A DNA stretch of 14,225 nucleotides from Patescibacteria group bacterium (GCA_021734825.1 JAIPIE010000017.1:1-14225); one strand, 5' to 3'; positions 1 to 6,084 are shown, counted from the first letter of the stretch. Notes: a model not told the origin generated them from the letters alone. Numbers and translations: made by a program.

Positions 1-1
1 C

Positions 2-472
2 TTCAATCTGCCCTATATCAAGAATATCTATAAAAAGATGTTTGATATTTGGGGGCAAGGTCGGATAATGGTCGGCGGAAAGGATAAAAATTTTACTAAA
101 GTAAAAAATCAGGCTCAGCTCCAAAAAATTATTTTCTATTTCATTAAGTATATTCAGAAATCCGTCTTTGAAAACAACTGCCCTCGGCAGAAGAAATATA
201 TCGCCAGTAAAGGGTTATTAAAACCGCAAGAAAATTCTTTTGTGGAAGTTGTGTCGCTCGTGGAGTCTAAACTGCCCTTGGAATCTCTGGCCTATAAGTA
301 TGACGGCGAAACTGAATATAACCAGAGCGATATAAATGATACAGTCGGCAAGCCAGTAAATTTTATGCGTTGGTTTAATTATCAGCAATATGACCTTTCT
401 AAATTTTCTGAATTAGACGAAAACATCGCCGAGATACTAACTGGCCATTCTTTAGATGATATTGATTTTTAG
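2..472 (+). CDS. Probable rolling-circle replication initiator (Rep), C-terminal part, 5' truncated by window edge
   Basis: The reading frame is open from base 2, so the ATG at base 38 is probably internal and the gene starts outside the window. The visible ~156 residues contain a YxxK-type block (YFIKYIQK, starting at base 137) followed about 15 residues later by KKYIASKGLLKP. In HUH-endonuclease replication proteins of phages and plasmids, the catalytic tyrosine motif YxxK sits in a similar 'Y..KY..K' helix and is followed by a '(R/K)YW.S.GL..P' segment; the resemblance is by pattern only. The metal-binding HUH motif would lie upstream and cannot be checked. If correct, the protein nicks one strand at an origin to start rolling-circle replication of an extrachromosomal form. 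It lies upstream of a serine recombinase, fitting an integrative element. Stop is TAG. The exact family is uncertain. Confidence 0.5.
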   Translation, partial: FNLPYIKNIYKKMFDIWGQGRIMVGGKDKNFTKVKNQAQLQKIIFYFIKYIQKSVFENNCPRQKKYIASKGLLKPQENSFVEVVSLVESKLPLESLAYKYDGETEYNQSDINDTVGKPVNFMRWFNYQQYDLSKFSELDENIAEILTGHSLDDIDF

Positions 473-496
473 CTTGTTCTTTAGTATATTAATAGT

Positions 497-632
497 ATTG
501 ACCTCAATTTAATACTAAATACTAGAAAGCCTTTTTTTATAGGTTTATATTTGCCGTTCGAAATGGGCAGTTCTGCTTAACGACAAATTAGCTTTCTAGC
601 TAGTTTTAAGTTGAGGTCAATCAGGACTGCCC
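497..632. repeat. Nested inverted repeats in the Rep-recombinase spacer
   Basis: The 185-nt spacer between the two element genes holds three inverted repeats. The outer arms, 497-512 (ATTGACCTCAATTTAA) and 606-621 (TTAAGTTGAGGTCAAT), match at 15 of 16 positions. Inside them, CTAGAAAGC at 522-530 pairs perfectly with GCTTTCTAG at 591-599, and the bases between the two stems are also partly complementary. A third pair, GGGCAGT at 565-571 and ACTGCCC at 626-632, would compete with the outer stem, and its right arm is followed by a short T-run. No ORF is seen here. It could be a replication origin for the adjacent Rep, an integrase-related site, a structured leader of the recombinase mRNA, or a MITE-like insertion; no clear target duplication flanks it. 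Confidence 0.75.
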
Positions 633-657
633 TTTTTGATTATTAAAACATAATTAT

Positions 658-2169
658 ATGAACGACAAAAAAGACGAAACAATTAAATATGCTTTGTACT
701 GCCGAAAGTCTACAGAAGACAGTAGTAGGCAAATTCTTTCTCTAGATTCACAAGAGAAAGAAATGTTAAAGTTGGCTGAAACTCTTGGGCTAGATATTGT
801 TTCTACTTTTCGGGAAAGCAAATCGGCTAAGAAACCGGATAACCGTCCGCAATTTTCCGAACTTATCAATTTGATCAAGCGAGGTAAAATTCAGGGCGTT
901 ATCTGTTGGAAAATAGACCGTTTATCTCGCAACCCGATAGACTCGGCAACTATTCAATGGCTCCTGCAACAGAATGAACTTAAGATTATCCAAACAATGG
1001 AACGACAATATTTGCCTGGCGACAATGCTCTATTATTCAATGTGGAAAGCGGAATGGCCAATCAGTATATTTTGGACTTATCAAAGAATGTTAAACGTGG
1101 AATCAGGGCGAAACTGGAAAAGGGTGGTTGGCCAAATCTGGCACCACTCGGTTATCTGAACAAAGATAGTAAAATAATAATTGATAAAGCACGAGGAAAA
1201 TATATCGTTAAAATATTTGAGATGTATAAGACGGGAAAGTATAGCGTTAAGGAAATATCAGATATTCTGTTTAAAGAGGGGTTCAGAAGTCGGGCGCATA
1301 ATAAATATCATAAGAGCAAGATTCATAAAATGCTGTCCGATTCTTTCTACTGCGGAATTATGGAAAAAGACGGAGCAATATATCAAGGCAATCATGAGCC
1401 GTTAATCTCTAAAAAACTCTTTGACGAGGTGCAAGAAATGCTGACTAAAAAATCCCATATCAAAAAACAAAATATTCCCTTCGCTTTTCGGGGTATGCTT
1501 AGATGTGCTAAATGTGGCTGTCTGCTAACAGCCACGAAGAAGAAAAGACGGCTAACATATTACTATTGCACTAATGGCAAGAATGTTTGCGAGGAGCATA
1601 AGGCCTATATCAAAGAGGAAAATCTATCAACGGAATTAAACGGAGTGTTTGATAATTTAATCTTTGACGAGAAGGTCGTTAATCTCGTCTATCGGGCTAA
1701 ACTCAAAGAAAGCGGAAATGTCATGTCATACCTAGAAGAGGCTATCCTCGGTCTTCAAAATAGGCTCAAAACGCTTGAGGAGCGCAAGAAAGTTCTGATA
1801 GACGGCTACTTGGATAAAGTCGTTTTGGAGGGCGACTATAAGGCTAAAAATCGGATAATAGAAAATGAAATCGTTTTAATTAACAAGGACTTACAAGAGC
1901 TAGAAGTTAAAAAATCTAGCCAAGATAATATTACTTTGGAACGGATAAGAAATGCGTTTTTAGAGCCTAAAACAATGCAAAAAGAGTTTTTATCTCAAAA
2001 ACCTGACGAACAGCGAAATACTCTAATAACCTTACTTTGGAACGCTACTATTGATAACAAAAAAATCGCTAATATTTCTTTCAAAGAGCCATATAATGTC
2101 CTCTCTAAAATTGAAAATAAAAGCGATTTTGATTCAGTGCGGAGAGGCGGGGATTCGAACCCCGGATAG
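658..2169 (+). CDS. Large serine recombinase / site-specific integrase
   Basis: This 503-residue protein has the architecture of large serine recombinases. The N-terminal resolvase catalytic domain (about 9-160) carries the nucleophile context YCRKSTED, with Ser18 the likely catalytic serine, and the arginine-rich WKIDRLSRN segment. A recombinase DNA-binding domain follows (about 165-270). A zinc ribbon has Cys283 and Cys286 paired with Cys304 and Cys311. A long, charged helical region with coiled-coil character follows at about 355-430. Such enzymes integrate and excise elements through a Ser-DNA intermediate. The last residues (VRRGGDSNPG) are encoded by the antisense of the tRNA-Ser 3' end and the TAG stop lies inside that tRNA gene, so the C-terminus was probably shaped by integration at the tRNA. 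No Shine-Dalgarno sequence precedes the ATG. The neighbouring Rep-like gene suggests both belong to one element. Confidence 0.93.
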   Translation: MNDKKDETIKYALYCRKSTEDSSRQILSLDSQEKEMLKLAETLGLDIVSTFRESKSAKKPDNRPQFSELINLIKRGKIQGVICWKIDRLSRNPIDSATIQWLLQQNELKIIQTMERQYLPGDNALLFNVESGMANQYILDLSKNVKRGIRAKLEKGGWPNLAPLGYLNKDSKIIIDKARGKYIVKIFEMYKTGKYSVKEISDILFKEGFRSRAHNKYHKSKIHKMLSDSFYCGIMEKDGAIYQGNHEPLISKKLFDEVQEMLTKKSHIKKQNIPFAFRGMLRCAKCGCLLTATKKKRRLTYYYCTNGKNVCEEHKAYIKEENLSTELNGVFDNLIFDEKVVNLVYRAKLKESGNVMSYLEEAILGLQNRLKTLEERKKVLIDGYLDKVVLEGDYKAKNRIIENEIVLINKDLQELEVKKSSQDNITLERIRNAFLEPKTMQKEFLSQKPDEQRNTLITLLWNATIDNKKIANISFKEPYNVLSKIENKSDFDSVRRGGDSNPG

Positions 2170-2229
2170 GGGTAAAACCCCTATAACAGGTTAGCAACCT
2201 GCCGCTTTCAACCACTCAGCCACCTCTCC
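2140..2229 (-). tRNA. tRNA-Ser (anticodon GCU)
   Basis: A complete class II tRNA is read on the minus strand. The acceptor GGAGAGG pairs with CCTCTCC and the discriminator is G. The anticodon arm is GCAGG-TTGCTAA-CCTGT, giving anticodon GCT, which reads AGC and AGU. The long variable arm, ATAGGGG-TTTTA-CCCCTAT, is typical of tRNA-Ser. The T arm is CGGGG-TTCGAAT-CCCCG. CCA is not encoded. The last 30 nt at the 3' end (2140-2169) overlap the end of the recombinase gene on the other strand, so this gene is the likely integration target. No good promoter lies directly upstream, and transcription may start beyond the pseudo-tRNA fragment. Confidence 0.95.
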
Positions 2230-2266
2230 AATTTGTATTCAATTGTCTCAAAACATCAAACCTTAA

Positions 2267-2306
2267 CGCTTTCAGCCTCCGCCGGCTGGCGGACAGCCAC
2301 CTCTCC
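2267..2306 (-). pseudogene. tRNA-Ser 5' fragment interrupted by a 16-bp palindrome
   Basis: Read on the minus strand from 2306, the first 13 nt (GGAGAGGTGGCTG) are identical to the 5' end of the intact tRNA-Ser just downstream. The sequence then changes to a palindromic repeat (2278-2293) and resumes with GGCTGAAAGCG, which matches the intact tRNA's GGTTGAAAGCG at 10 of 11 positions. The rest of the tRNA is absent. A few upstream bases (AATAAAAT against AATACAAATT) also resemble the flank of the intact gene. It reads as the remnant of a duplicated tRNA-Ser 5' region carrying a repeat insertion or replacement in its D arm. It cannot form a functional tRNA. Confidence 0.65.
2278..2293. repeat. 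Short palindromic repeat (6-bp stem, 4-nt loop)
   Basis: TCCGCC-GGCT-GGCGGA forms a GC-rich hairpin in AT-rich spacer DNA. It is flanked on both sides by the direct repeat CAGCC (2273-2277 and 2294-2298), which may be a target duplication or chance tRNA-derived sequence. Its look resembles the small palindromic repeats scattered through Patescibacteria intergenic DNA; that comparison is from memory and untested here. Confidence 0.6.
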
Positions 2307-2332
2307 ATTTTATTTACTTCTACCAATAAAAA

Positions 2333-2371
2333 CCGTCTTCCTATCTCCATAATCAGCAAATAAAAAGACGG
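2333..2371 (-). other. Inverted repeat, possible minus-strand terminator
   Basis: CCGTCTT (2333-2339) and AAGACGG (2365-2371) form a perfect 7-bp stem around a 25-nt loop. On the minus strand the stem is followed by a T-rich stretch (GGTTTTTATT), as in an intrinsic terminator, but no upstream minus-strand gene is seen. It lies in the divergent spacer between the tRNA-Ser and the plus-strand membrane protein gene. Confidence 0.3.
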
Positions 2372-2406
2372 GTATGCTCACCATTTTTTCTTTTAATGTT
2401 TTATGG

Positions 2407-2412
2407 TATAAT
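2407..2412 (+). promoter_or_regulatory. Candidate -10 element for the membrane protein gene
   Basis: A perfect TATAAT lies 35 nt upstream of the ATG at 2448. No good -35 hexamer is seen 16-18 nt upstream, where the sequence is T-rich. A transcript starting near 2419 would have a leader of about 29 nt. Confidence 0.4.
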
Positions 2413-2447
2413 CACTATATAAAATCTATTATTGCTTGTCAAACTAT

Positions 2448-2972
2448 ATGCCCGAAAAAAACAACTCACAAAATATCATTCAATGGCAGGTCCCAGAGTA
2501 TTCTAAGCCAAAAAGAAACAAAACCTGGTATTTACTAGCTAGTATTTTTGTTTTTATCTGTCTTTTTCTCTCATTTTTCACAATTAGCGCTTGGAAGATT
2601 ATTTTTCTCGGCGCCAATTCAAACTTTCTTTTTGCTCTAATCATTATTATTTCCATTGCCATCATGATTGTACATGACAGTCAGGAGGCACGCATGGTCA
2701 CAATTAAACTTGGTCCCGAAGGTGTTAATATTGGTCGTCGCTTCTACGACTACGATGCCATTAAAAATTTTTGCGTCTTATATAAACCCAAGCAAAGTCT
2801 TAAAAATTTATATTTTGAATTTAATAACAAAATGATGCCGCGCCTAGCTATTCCTTTACGTCGACAAGATGCTTTAACGGTGCGCAACTATCTTGTAAGC
2901 TATATAGATGAAGATTTGGACCGCGTTGGACCGCCTTTGTCTGAACAGTTGACGAAATTACTGAAGCTGTAG
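2448..2972 (+). CDS. Two-helix membrane protein with a C-terminal PH-like (DUF5673-type) domain
   Basis: From the ATG at 2448 the product is 174 residues; an in-frame TTG at 2436 would add four. Neither start has a Shine-Dalgarno sequence, and ATG is preferred for its codon and its leader length from the upstream TATAAT. A polar N-terminus with a basic patch (KPKRNK) precedes two strongly hydrophobic segments, at about 27-48 and 52-76. A soluble domain of about 90 residues follows, with alternating strands (TIKLGPEGVNIGRRFYDYDAIKNF, then LYFEFNN, then RLAIPLRRQDALTVRNYL) resembling the small bacterial PH-like domains of membrane-anchored Patescibacteria proteins. No catalytic motif is visible, so the function is unknown. 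Its 3' end carries the promoter of the next gene, tRNA-Arg. The domain name rests on pattern resemblance only. Confidence 0.75.
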   Translation: MPEKNNSQNIIQWQVPEYSKPKRNKTWYLLASIFVFICLFLSFFTISAWKIIFLGANSNFLFALIIIISIAIMIVHDSQEARMVTIKLGPEGVNIGRRFYDYDAIKNFCVLYKPKQSLKNLYFEFNNKMMPRLAIPLRRQDALTVRNYLVSYIDEDLDRVGPPLSEQLTKLLKL

Positions 2973-2978
2973 TATAAT
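2949..2978 (+). promoter_or_regulatory. Promoter of tRNA-Arg
   Basis: TTGACG (2949-2954) and TATAAT (2973-2978) are separated by 18 bp. The -35 and spacer lie inside the last codons of the membrane protein gene. Transcription would start near 2985, about 20 nt before the mature tRNA. Confidence 0.75.
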
Positions 2979-3004
2979 TCGCCTATCGTGAAAATAATTT
3001 CCCT

Positions 3005-3076
3005 GCCCCCATAGTTTAATGGATAGAACACAAGATTGCGGATCTTGTAATCCAGGTTCGATTCCTGGTGAGGGCA
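3005..3076 (+). tRNA. tRNA-Arg (anticodon GCG)
   Basis: A 72-nt class I tRNA. The acceptor GCCCCCA pairs with TGAGGGC, with one C5-A68 mismatch. The D stem is GTTT/AGAAC-type (one G-T pair), and the anticodon arm is CAAGA-TTGCGGA-TCTTG. The T arm is CCAGG-TTCGATT-CCTGG and the discriminator is A. Anticodon GCG reads CGC and CGU. A20, C35 and G36 fit arginine identity. CCA is not encoded. Most bacteria read this box with tRNA-Arg(ACG), whose A34 is converted to inosine, so GCG is unusual. It has its own promoter upstream and a terminator-like hairpin 16 nt downstream. Confidence 0.93.
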
Positions 3077-3091
3077 CATAAATATATTAAT

Positions 3092-3119
3092 AATAGGCGC
3101 CCCTTTGGCGCTTATTTTT
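3092..3119 (+). terminator. Intrinsic terminator after tRNA-Arg, in the recG leader
   Basis: AATAGGCGCC (3092-3101) pairs with GGCGCTTATT (3107-3116) through 10 bp with one G-U pair and a CCTTT loop, and is followed by a T-run to 3119. It ends only 5 nt before the recG start codon, so recG depends on read-through or on a start site within the tRNA-recG gap. Confidence 0.75.
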
Positions 3120-3124
3120 GTAAA

Positions 3125-5188
3125 ATGCTACTTAGCGTCCCCTTATCGGCTCTTAACAGAGTCGGCAACAGCACTGCTCAACACTTAAAAAAACTTGGGC
3201 TGGAAACGGTTCAAGACCTTCTTTTCTATTTTCCATTTCGCTATGATGACTTTAGTCAATCCACTCCAATCAATAAAGTTGTGGCTGGACAGAATGTAAG
3301 TATTAAGGGCACTATTGAATTAATTCAAAATAAGCGTAGTCTACGACAAAAACGACAATTAACGGAGGCTCTAGTCAGCGATGACAGTGGCACGATTAAG
3401 GTTATTTGGTTCAATCAAGCATTTATTGCGCAAAATCTTAAACCAGGAGACCTTGTGTCTTTAGCCGGAAAAACAGCTGAGAATTATGGTCAACTTAGTC
3501 TTGTTTCACCACAATATGAAAAAGCTGGCGATGAACAATTAATTCACACCCAAGGACTGGTGCCTGTTTATCCGCTCACAGCCAACCTAACGGAAAAACA
3601 ACTGCGCTTTTTAATTAAACAAGCTCTGCCAGCGGCAATAAAAATTGAAGAATGGTTACCGACGGACATTTTAAAAAATCTTAATTTATTAAGTATTACC
3701 GAAGCCATTAAGCAGGCTCATTTTCCTAAAAATTTAAGCGAAGCACACAAGGCCAAACAAAGACTGGGCTTTGATGAATTATTTTTAAGACAACTGCGCT
3801 CACAAGTCTTAAAATATCAACTACAAAACAAGTCTGCCCCAAAAATTCTATTTCAAGAAATACTAACTAGACAGTTCGTTAATCAGCTCCCCTTTCAGCT
3901 TACTACCGGACAAAAAAACGCTGCCTGGGAAATATTGCAGGACATTAATAAAAATTCACCCATGTCCAGATTACTTGAAGGTGATGTCGGCTCCGGAAAA
4001 ACGGTTGTCGCTGCGATGGCCTTGTTTAATGTGGCTATAAATAAACATCAAGGAGCTTTAATGGCGCCCACAGAAATATTAGCTAGCCAGCATTATGATA
4101 GCATCAGCAAACTACTTACACCTTTTAACACTAAACTAGCCCTACTTACCGGCAGTCAGGCAGAAGCAAATTTCGCATTACCCAAGAAAAAAGAAGAGCA
4201 ACGACAGGTAATAATTAAAGAAGCAGAAATAATTATCGGCACCCAAGCCTTAATTCAAAATTATAATATTCCTCGTCTTGCTTTAGTAATTGTGGATGAA
4301 CAACATCGTTTTGGCGTTAGACAAAGACAAAAACTACAACAAAGCGGTGAACTCTGGCCTCATTTCCTCTCTATGACCGCCACTCCTATCCCCCGCTCGC
4401 TTGCTCTATCTATCTATGGCGACTTAGATATATCTTTAATTAAAGAAATGCCTAAGAATCGTCTACCTATTATCACAAAAGTTATAGCCGAAGATAATCG
4501 TCAACAAGCTTATGATTTTATTTTACAAAAAATAAATTTAGGCCAGCAAGCTTTTGTTATCTGCCCTTTGGTAAATGAATCGGATAAATTAGGCGTAAAA
4601 TCAGCAACCAATGTATATAAACATTTAAAAGCTGAGATTTTTCCTCAACTGAATATCGGCCTGATACACGGACGACTGAAAAGCACGGAAAAAGAAAAAA
4701 TAATGAAAGAATTTGCAGATAATAAAATTAATATTTTAGTTGCCACGGCGGTCGTTGAAGTTGGTGTTGATGTCCCTAATGCCAGTGTGATGTTAATTGA
4801 GGGGGCTGAACGTTTCGGACTAGCACAATTACATCAATTTCGAGGGCGAGTTGGACGTGGTCGCGAACAATCATACTGCTTATTATTAACCAGTAATGAT
4901 CAGCAAAATCCCAAAACTGCTTTAAGACTACAAGCTTTAAGTAAATATAATGACGGTCTTTCTTTGGCAAGAATGGATTTAAAATTGAGAGGCGCTGGTG
5001 ATTTATATGGCTTGGTACAAAGCGGATTTCCGGAGTTAAAAATTGCCTCCCTATTTGACCATGAACTTATTAAAAAAGCCCAAATGGCGGCGGCGGAAAT
5101 AATAAATCGCGACCCCGACTTATCCAAGCACCCTTTAATTAAAGAACGCCTGCTTACTAGTGAAAGCGGTGAAGCTCATTTAGAGTAA
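3125..5188 (+). CDS. recG: ATP-dependent DNA helicase RecG
   Basis: This superfamily 2 helicase regresses stalled replication forks and migrates Holliday junctions. From the ATG at 3125 the product is 687 residues, the usual full length. The frame also opens upstream at a GTG inside the tRNA, which is rejected as a start because those 19 codons are tRNA and terminator sequence. The N-terminal helix-hairpin-helix-like part (LNRVGNSTAQHLKKLGLETVQDLL is its core) leads into the OB-fold wedge domain at about 60-145. Helicase motifs follow: Walker A GDVGSGKT at 286-293, motif II DEQH at 391-394, motif III TATPIPRS, and motif VI QFRGRVGRG at 571-579. The C-terminal MDLKLRGAGDLYG segment is typical of RecG. 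No Shine-Dalgarno sequence is seen. Expression may be linked to the upstream tRNA-Arg by read-through of the intervening terminator. Confidence 0.97.
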   Translation: MLLSVPLSALNRVGNSTAQHLKKLGLETVQDLLFYFPFRYDDFSQSTPINKVVAGQNVSIKGTIELIQNKRSLRQKRQLTEALVSDDSGTIKVIWFNQAFIAQNLKPGDLVSLAGKTAENYGQLSLVSPQYEKAGDEQLIHTQGLVPVYPLTANLTEKQLRFLIKQALPAAIKIEEWLPTDILKNLNLLSITEAIKQAHFPKNLSEAHKAKQRLGFDELFLRQLRSQVLKYQLQNKSAPKILFQEILTRQFVNQLPFQLTTGQKNAAWEILQDINKNSPMSRLLEGDVGSGKTVVAAMALFNVAINKHQGALMAPTEILASQHYDSISKLLTPFNTKLALLTGSQAEANFALPKKKEEQRQVIIKEAEIIIGTQALIQNYNIPRLALVIVDEQHRFGVRQRQKLQQSGELWPHFLSMTATPIPRSLALSIYGDLDISLIKEMPKNRLPIITKVIAEDNRQQAYDFILQKINLGQQAFVICPLVNESDKLGVKSATNVYKHLKAEIFPQLNIGLIHGRLKSTEKEKIMKEFADNKINILVATAVVEVGVDVPNASVMLIEGAERFGLAQLHQFRGRVGRGREQSYCLLLTSNDQQNPKTALRLQALSKYNDGLSLARMDLKLRGAGDLYGLVQSGFPELKIASLFDHELIKKAQMAAAEIINRDPDLSKHPLIKERLLTSESGEAHLE

Positions 5189-5190
5189 TA

Positions 5191-5219
5191 TTGACAAAAA
5201 ATTATAAAATCGCTATTAT
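5191..5219 (+). promoter_or_regulatory. Strong sigma-70-type promoter of the small orphan gene
   Basis: TTGACA (5191-5196) and TATTAT (5214-5219) are separated by 17 bp, just after the recG stop. The start site would be near 5226, giving a leader of about 37 nt to the ATG at 5263. Confidence 0.75.
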
Positions 5220-5262
5220 ATAAATATAGTTCACCTATTGTTTCATTAAAAATCTTTAGCCA

Positions 5263-5520
5263 ATGTGTTACTTTGCTGAGTACCAAGGAACCGAAGTTGC
5301 CTTCGAACAAGACAACATCTTTAAAGAAAAAAAACAGATTTTGGTAAAACATCCAAAAAACTGTAGCGACTGCGACGACAAAACGCTGCCGCGCGCCGTG
5401 CCATTACATGAATTAAAGATGCCGATAGAAGACAGAGAAAAAATCAAAAATCTGTTTCAAAAAAAGAAAACAGAAAAAATCAACAGTAAGCTAAAAAAAC
5501 ACAGGATTTCGCCTGCGTAA
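5263..5520 (+). CDS. Small hypothetical protein, 85 residues, basic
   Basis: Not recognised. The product is soluble and strongly basic toward its C-terminus (KKKTEKINSKLKKHR), with no signal peptide or membrane segment. Two of its three cysteines are close together (CSDCDD, about residues 44-49) and the third is Cys2; this is not enough for a classical zinc finger but could bind metal in a dimer. A basic tail could contact nucleic acid, which is speculation. The gene is convincing as a transcription unit: a consensus-like promoter ends 43 nt upstream and a clear intrinsic terminator begins 23 nt downstream. The ATG is the only good start and no Shine-Dalgarno sequence precedes it. Confidence 0.65.
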   Translation: MCYFAEYQGTEVAFEQDNIFKEKKQILVKHPKNCSDCDDKTLPRAVPLHELKMPIEDREKIKNLFQKKKTEKINSKLKKHRISPA

Positions 5521-5543
5521 TAAGAAATAAAAACATCACCCAC

Positions 5544-5572
5544 AGCCTTCGCCCTAAACGGAGGCTTTTTTT
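5544..5572 (+). terminator. Intrinsic terminator of the small orphan gene
   Basis: AGCCTTCG (5544-5551) pairs with CGGAGGCT (5559-5566) through 8 bp including one T-G pair, with loop CCCTAAA, followed by seven T (5566-5572). Confidence 0.85.
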
Positions 5573-5576
5573 AAAT

Positions 5577-5606
5577 AAAAAAAGACCCGAGCGTAAAGCA
5601 AGGGTC
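5577..5606 (-). terminator. Intrinsic terminator of the minus-strand membrane protein gene
   Basis: Read on the minus strand, GACCC (5606-5602) pairs with GGGTC (5588-5584), with an inner GC/GC pair across a small internal loop, followed by seven T (5583-5577). It lies 22 nt past the stop codon, convergent with the plus-strand terminator at 5544-5572. Confidence 0.7.
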
Positions 5607-5627
5607 AAAAAATATCTCAAAATTAGA

Positions 5628-6074
5628 TTAGCTAAGCTCCTCAACTATTGCGTAAGAGGAATTTTGTGCCCATCGAGCAAATTTTGATTTATGAATAAGT
5701 CGAACACCCTTTACAAACAGCAAAGGAATAGTGGCTAAAATTGCAAAAACAATTTTCCAGCCCCTGTAGTCCAGAGCCTTCATGAGACTGGGCGGATTTT
5801 TTATTTTAAAATCCTTAGCCTCAGCAGTTAAATAGATGAGTATGGTATATGCAGACAGGCTCACCAATACGGTTAAAACCGTTTTATTTCTTAATATTAT
5901 TAAGAATTCGCCTGGTGAGGCGGCATTACTCACGCTATCAAATAAGAATTCGCCTGGTGAGGCGTCATTATTCACGTTATCAAAAATGAAAATAGCAATA
6001 AATAATATACCAAAAAACAAAATAATCCAGGAGTAGATTCCAGCAACAAACAAAACTTTCGCTAACTTTTTCAT
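5628..6074 (-). CDS. Three-helix membrane protein with an internal 14-residue tandem repeat
   Basis: Not recognised. The 148-residue product has hydrophobic segments at about 7-31, 65-83 and 107-122 and a basic N-terminus (MKKLAK), so it is an inner-membrane protein. Between the first two helices are two tandem 14-residue units, DNVNNDASPGEFLF (32-45) and DSVSNAASPGEFLI (46-59). These come from a 42-bp DNA duplication with a palindrome in each copy. Because 42 is a multiple of three, the frame is kept. The gene is monocistronic, with a perfect consensus promoter, a structured leader of about 84 nt and an intrinsic terminator. No Shine-Dalgarno sequence is seen. The repeat looks like a repeat-element insertion tolerated in an extracytoplasmic or cytoplasmic loop. 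Confidence 0.7.
   Translation of the reverse strand: MKKLAKVLFVAGIYSWIILFFGILFIAIFIFDNVNNDASPGEFLFDSVSNAASPGEFLIILRNKTVLTVLVSLSAYTILIYLTAEAKDFKIKNPPSLMKALDYRGWKIVFAILATIPLLFVKGVRLIHKSKFARWAQNSSYAIVEELS
5901..5984. repeat. Tandem duplication, two 42-bp copies each with a palindrome
   Basis: Copy 1 is 5901-5942 and copy 2 is 5943-5984, identical at 39 of 42 positions. Each contains CGCCTGGTGAGGCG (5909-5922 and 5951-5964), a 5-bp stem with a GGTG loop. The unit is translated in frame in the overlapping membrane protein gene. Confidence 0.9.
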
Positions 6075-6084
6075 GATTTTTAGT

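Noticed and set aside
974..1405. Small plus-strand ORFs inside the recombinase gene
   Set aside because: They are out-of-frame shadows of a protein with clear recombinase motifs.
3068..3124. Upstream GTG start extending recG by 19 codons
   Set aside because: The extension is encoded by the tRNA-Arg 3' end and the terminator hairpin, and the conserved RecG N-terminus begins at the ATG at 3125.
5901..5984. CRISPR-like repeat pair
   Set aside because: Only two directly abutting copies with no spacer between them, inside a coding sequence; no cas genes are nearby.
5836..6036. Plus-strand ORF of 66 codons over the tandem repeats
   Set aside because: It is antisense to a membrane protein gene that has promoter, leader and terminator; its repeated SPGEA peptides simply reflect the palindromic 42-bp units.
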